Positions 6,201 to 7,827 of a DNA stretch of 7,827 nt are shown here, piece by piece. The first letter of the stretch is position 1. Each line of letters begins with the position of its first letter. The translations under genes were made by a program, and so were the position numbers. Origin of the DNA: an uncultured Cocleimonas sp. (lineage in GTDB: Bacteria > Pseudomonadota > Gammaproteobacteria > Thiotrichales > Thiotrichaceae); assembly GCA_937974135.1 (NCBI GenBank), contig CALJIH010000042.1:1-7827 (forward strand). The letters run 5' to 3'. The notes under the pieces are model-generated. The model was given only the letters and a program-made list of their open reading frames with translations. It was not told the origin of the DNA and ran no database searches.

Positions 6201-6884
6201 CTATTTTGCTTTATTGCCAAACCCGTTTTCATGCAAAAACGATTCTGTAATATTTGAAGAAATTGTCGCAGATTGAGCCATTTGCTCCATGCCACCTTGT
6301 TGGATTAATCGCTCTAAGTAACGAGCAATCACATCCACTTCAAGATTGATTTTAGTACCCGCTTGATACTGTCCAATTATCGTCTCTTGAATTGTATGTG
6401 GAACGATATTGATTTCGAAATGCACGCCGTCTACTCGATTTACGGTAAGGCTCACACCATCAATAGTAATACTGCCTTTGGCCGCAATATACTTGGCTAG
6501 ATTATCGGGTGCTTTGATATTAAACCATTCGGAACGACCATCATTACGTCGCTTTACTACCTCACCTAAACCATCAACATGACCACTCACTATATGCCCA
6601 CCCAAACGGGTTTCTAAAGTTAATGCTTTTTCAAGGTTTACTGTAGAACCTTCTGATAAATCTCCTAAAGAAGTTAAGGATAAGGTCTCTCGCGATACGT
6701 CTGCGGTAAACTCAGAATTGTTCAACGCTACAGCAGTTAAACACACACCGTTAACCGCAATACTATCACCCAGTTGCACATCAGACATATCCAATTTACC
6801 AGTATTCACCACCAATGCCATATCACCGCCTTTAGGCTGTAATTTGCTCAGTGTTCCAACGGCTTGGATGATTCCTGTAAACAT
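6201..6884 (-). CDS. ribE: Riboflavin synthase alpha subunit
   Basis: Riboflavin synthase dismutates two lumazines into riboflavin and the pyrimidine that RibH reuses. The protein has two lumazine-binding repeats. Repeat one is MFTGIIQAVG (1-10), GDSIAVNGVCLTAV (39-52) and FTADVSRETL (59-68). Repeat two is GGHIVSGHVDGLGEV (95-109), KGSITIDGVSLTVN (136-149) and PHTIQETI (162-169), ending in NLEVDVIARYLERL (180-193). A longer frame begins with TTG at 6893, but I chose ATG 6884 because family members begin at MFTGII; the Shine-Dalgarno is weak for either. The tail of about 34 residues after YLERL is somewhat longer than usual and low in conserved features. ribBA follows after 8 bp. The usual upstream ribD is absent. 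The gene is called ribC in some species. Confidence 0.96.
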   Translation of the reverse strand: MFTGIIQAVGTLSKLQPKGGDMALVVNTGKLDMSDVQLGDSIAVNGVCLTAVALNNSEFTADVSRETLSLTSLGDLSEGSTVNLEKALTLETRLGGHIVSGHVDGLGEVVKRRNDGRSEWFNIKAPDNLAKYIAAKGSITIDGVSLTVNRVDGVHFEINIVPHTIQETIIGQYQAGTKINLEVDVIARYLERLIQQGGMEQMAQSATISSNITESFLHENGFGNKAK

Positions 6885-6917
6885 GTGTGACAATCAATTC
6901 AAAAGGGTTGGGTATTA

Positions 6918-6940
6918 TCTATCAGCTAGTAACAGATAGA
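6918..6940 (-). promoter_or_regulatory. Hairpin in the ribE leader, function unknown
   Basis: TCTATC (6918-6923) and GATAGA (6935-6940) form a perfect 6-bp inverted repeat with an 11-base loop, 34 bases upstream of the ribE ATG. A further AGGG/CCCT pairing is possible outside it. A TATAAA box on the minus strand (6963-6958) could be a -10 element placing this hairpin in the ribE 5' leader, but no good -35 is seen. The 105-bp gap lacks the conserved blocks of the FMN riboswitch, so I do not call one. Confidence 0.3.
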
Positions 6941-6989
6941 AAGCCCTGAACGATGATTTTATATGCTTAGATCGGGGACAGCAGACTAT

Positions 6990-7718
6990 TTATTGTTTAT
7001 ACAAATGCGGTGCTAAGGTGCGATTATATTGCCAACCTTGCCGACCTGCTTTTTTACCTAAAGCGGTGGGCTTATAGACCACTTTTTTTAAGATAGGTTT
7101 ACGTGGTGGCGGACTTAATGTTTTATACACCTTTAATACGTTTTTCACATATTGCTTGGTTTCTTTATAGGGCGGAATACCTTTGTATTTATCCACCGCG
7201 CCCTCACCCGCATTATAAGATGCGATCACTTTTTTAAGATCGCCGTTAAAACGCGTCATCAAAAAACGTAAATACTTAGTACCGCCACGAATATTCTGCT
7301 GAGGCTTATAACTATCCCTTACTCCAAAACGTTTTGCCGTCGCAGGAATAAGTTGCATCAAACCCTGTGCATTTTTATGCGATTTAGCTTTCACTCGAAA
7401 ACAAGATTCAGCGGTAATGATTGCTTTAATCAAGTTTCTATCAATACGATACTTACGCGATGATTGATTAATATACGCATTAAAAGGACTCGCTTTGTCA
7501 TTGATTTTATTCGCATTCCATAAAATACAACTACCAGAACTTGAACGTCTCCGACTTTTAGAACGTTTACGTTTAGATCGAGAAAATGCTTTTTTATACG
7601 ATGACTTCGCTGATTTTGCTTCAGCAACATTCGATAGACCATTTCCAACAGGCACACTACTTTGTGCCAGTGTTAAAAACAGCATTAATGCTATTGAATA
7701 GATAATTGATCGAATCAT
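6990..7718 (-). CDS. Exported lytic transglycosylase (Slt-type, GH23 fold) with basic Ser/Arg linker
   Basis: The 242-residue product should be exported to the periplasm and cleave the MurNAc-GlcNAc bond of peptidoglycan with formation of 1,6-anhydro-MurNAc. Residues 1 to about 34 are a signal sequence (hydrophobic core 5-19, possible AEA cleavage near 34). Next is a strongly basic stretch, SRSKRKRSKSRRRSSS (46-61). The transglycosylase domain covers about 78-200: AIITAESCFRVKAKS (99-113) with catalytic Glu104, GLMQLIPATAKRFGV (119-133), NIRGGTKYLRFLM (142-154), ASYNAGEGAV (166-175) and PPYKETKQYV (182-191). C64 and C106 could form a disulfide. The tail after 200 is proline- and lysine-rich. 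ATG 7718 lacks a clear Shine-Dalgarno. Similar small soluble or membrane-tethered enzymes lack the long toroid of Slt70. Upstream of ribE, it replaces the usual ribD. Confidence 0.93.
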   Translation of the reverse strand: MIRSIIYSIALMLFLTLAQSSVPVGNGLSNVAEAKSAKSSYKKAFSRSKRKRSKSRRRSSSGSCILWNANKINDKASPFNAYINQSSRKYRIDRNLIKAIITAESCFRVKAKSHKNAQGLMQLIPATAKRFGVRDSYKPQQNIRGGTKYLRFLMTRFNGDLKKVIASYNAGEGAVDKYKGIPPYKETKQYVKNVLKVYKTLSPPPRKPILKKVVYKPTALGKKAGRQGWQYNRTLAPHLYKQ

Positions 7719-7748
7719 AAATGGAAGATCGAATGTGTATTAAAAAAA

Positions 7749-7777
7749 CTTGTAGACTAAGTAACATAATAGATCAA
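7749..7777 (-). promoter_or_regulatory. Weak sigma-70-like promoter candidate for the transglycosylase gene
   Basis: On the minus strand, TTGATC (7777-7772) and TACAAG (7754-7749) are separated by exactly 17 bases and each matches its consensus hexamer at four of six positions. An alternative -10, TATTAT (7771-7766), lies between them but has no spaced -35. The 109 bases before the gene are AT-rich, so chance matches are easy; no other upstream feature is visible before the window ends. Confidence 0.25.
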
Positions 7778-7827
7778 AATGGTTTTAAAATGTTCAAACT
7801 CATTGTAATTATGTGTAAAAGACACCC

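Noticed and set aside
6885..6893. Upstream TTG start for ribE giving three extra residues
   Set aside because: Riboflavin synthases begin at MFTGII and an ATG sits exactly there (6884); the TTG has no better ribosome binding site.
6885..6989. FMN (RFN) riboswitch upstream of ribE
   Set aside because: The gap is only 105 bp and lacks the conserved sequence blocks of that element on either strand.
7719..7827. A further gene at the right edge
   Set aside because: No frame with coding character or ribosome binding site is visible in these 109 AT-rich bases.

Overview
The window looks like chromosomal DNA from a gammaproteobacterium with an AT-leaning genome (roughly 40% GC by eye). The main evidence is the conserved block ribE-ribBA-ribH-nusB-thiL-pgpA, whose order and protein motifs are typical of that class. 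The genus cannot be named from the sequence alone. Every gene I can support lies on the minus strand, so transcription runs from high to low coordinates. I see no rRNA, tRNA, CRISPR array, transposase or phage gene.

In transcription order: (1) 7718-6990 encodes an exported lytic transglycosylase with a very basic Ser/Arg/Lys linker, preceded by a weak promoter candidate. (2) A 105-bp gap with a small hairpin leads to the riboflavin and housekeeping block: ribE (riboflavin synthase), ribBA (a RibBX-type protein whose GTP cyclohydrolase II half has lost its zinc ligands), ribH (lumazine synthase), nusB (antitermination factor), thiL (thiamine-phosphate kinase) and pgpA (phosphatidylglycerophosphatase A). 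Spacing is tight (8 bp, 15 bp, a 4-nt ATGA overlap) except for a 136-bp gap between ribBA and ribH. That gap holds a tandem 16-mer repeat and a terminator-shaped hairpin pointing the opposite way to the genes. (3) Downstream, close enough for possible co-transcription, are a purine-type phosphoribosyltransferase and a 59-codon two-helix membrane protein. (4) The left end carries a VOC/glyoxalase-fold protein, an AraC-family regulator and the 5' part of an exported PEBP (YbhB/YbcL-like) gene cut by the window edge.

RibB makes the four-carbon unit, RibH condenses it with the pyrimidine to lumazine, and RibE dismutates lumazine to riboflavin. The pyrimidine branch (RibA and RibD) is not encoded here. 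The usual upstream partners ribD and nrdR are absent next to ribE, and I found no recognisable FMN riboswitch. Both points suggest altered wiring of riboflavin supply. ThiL (thiamine diphosphate), PgpA (phosphatidylglycerol) and NusB are unrelated housekeeping functions that customarily travel with the rib genes.

I did not find a convincing undescribed system. The items most worth a second look are the repeat and antisense hairpin between ribBA and ribH, a related CCTACT/AGTAGG-bearing element in another gap, the unnamed small membrane protein, and the degenerate half of RibBA.
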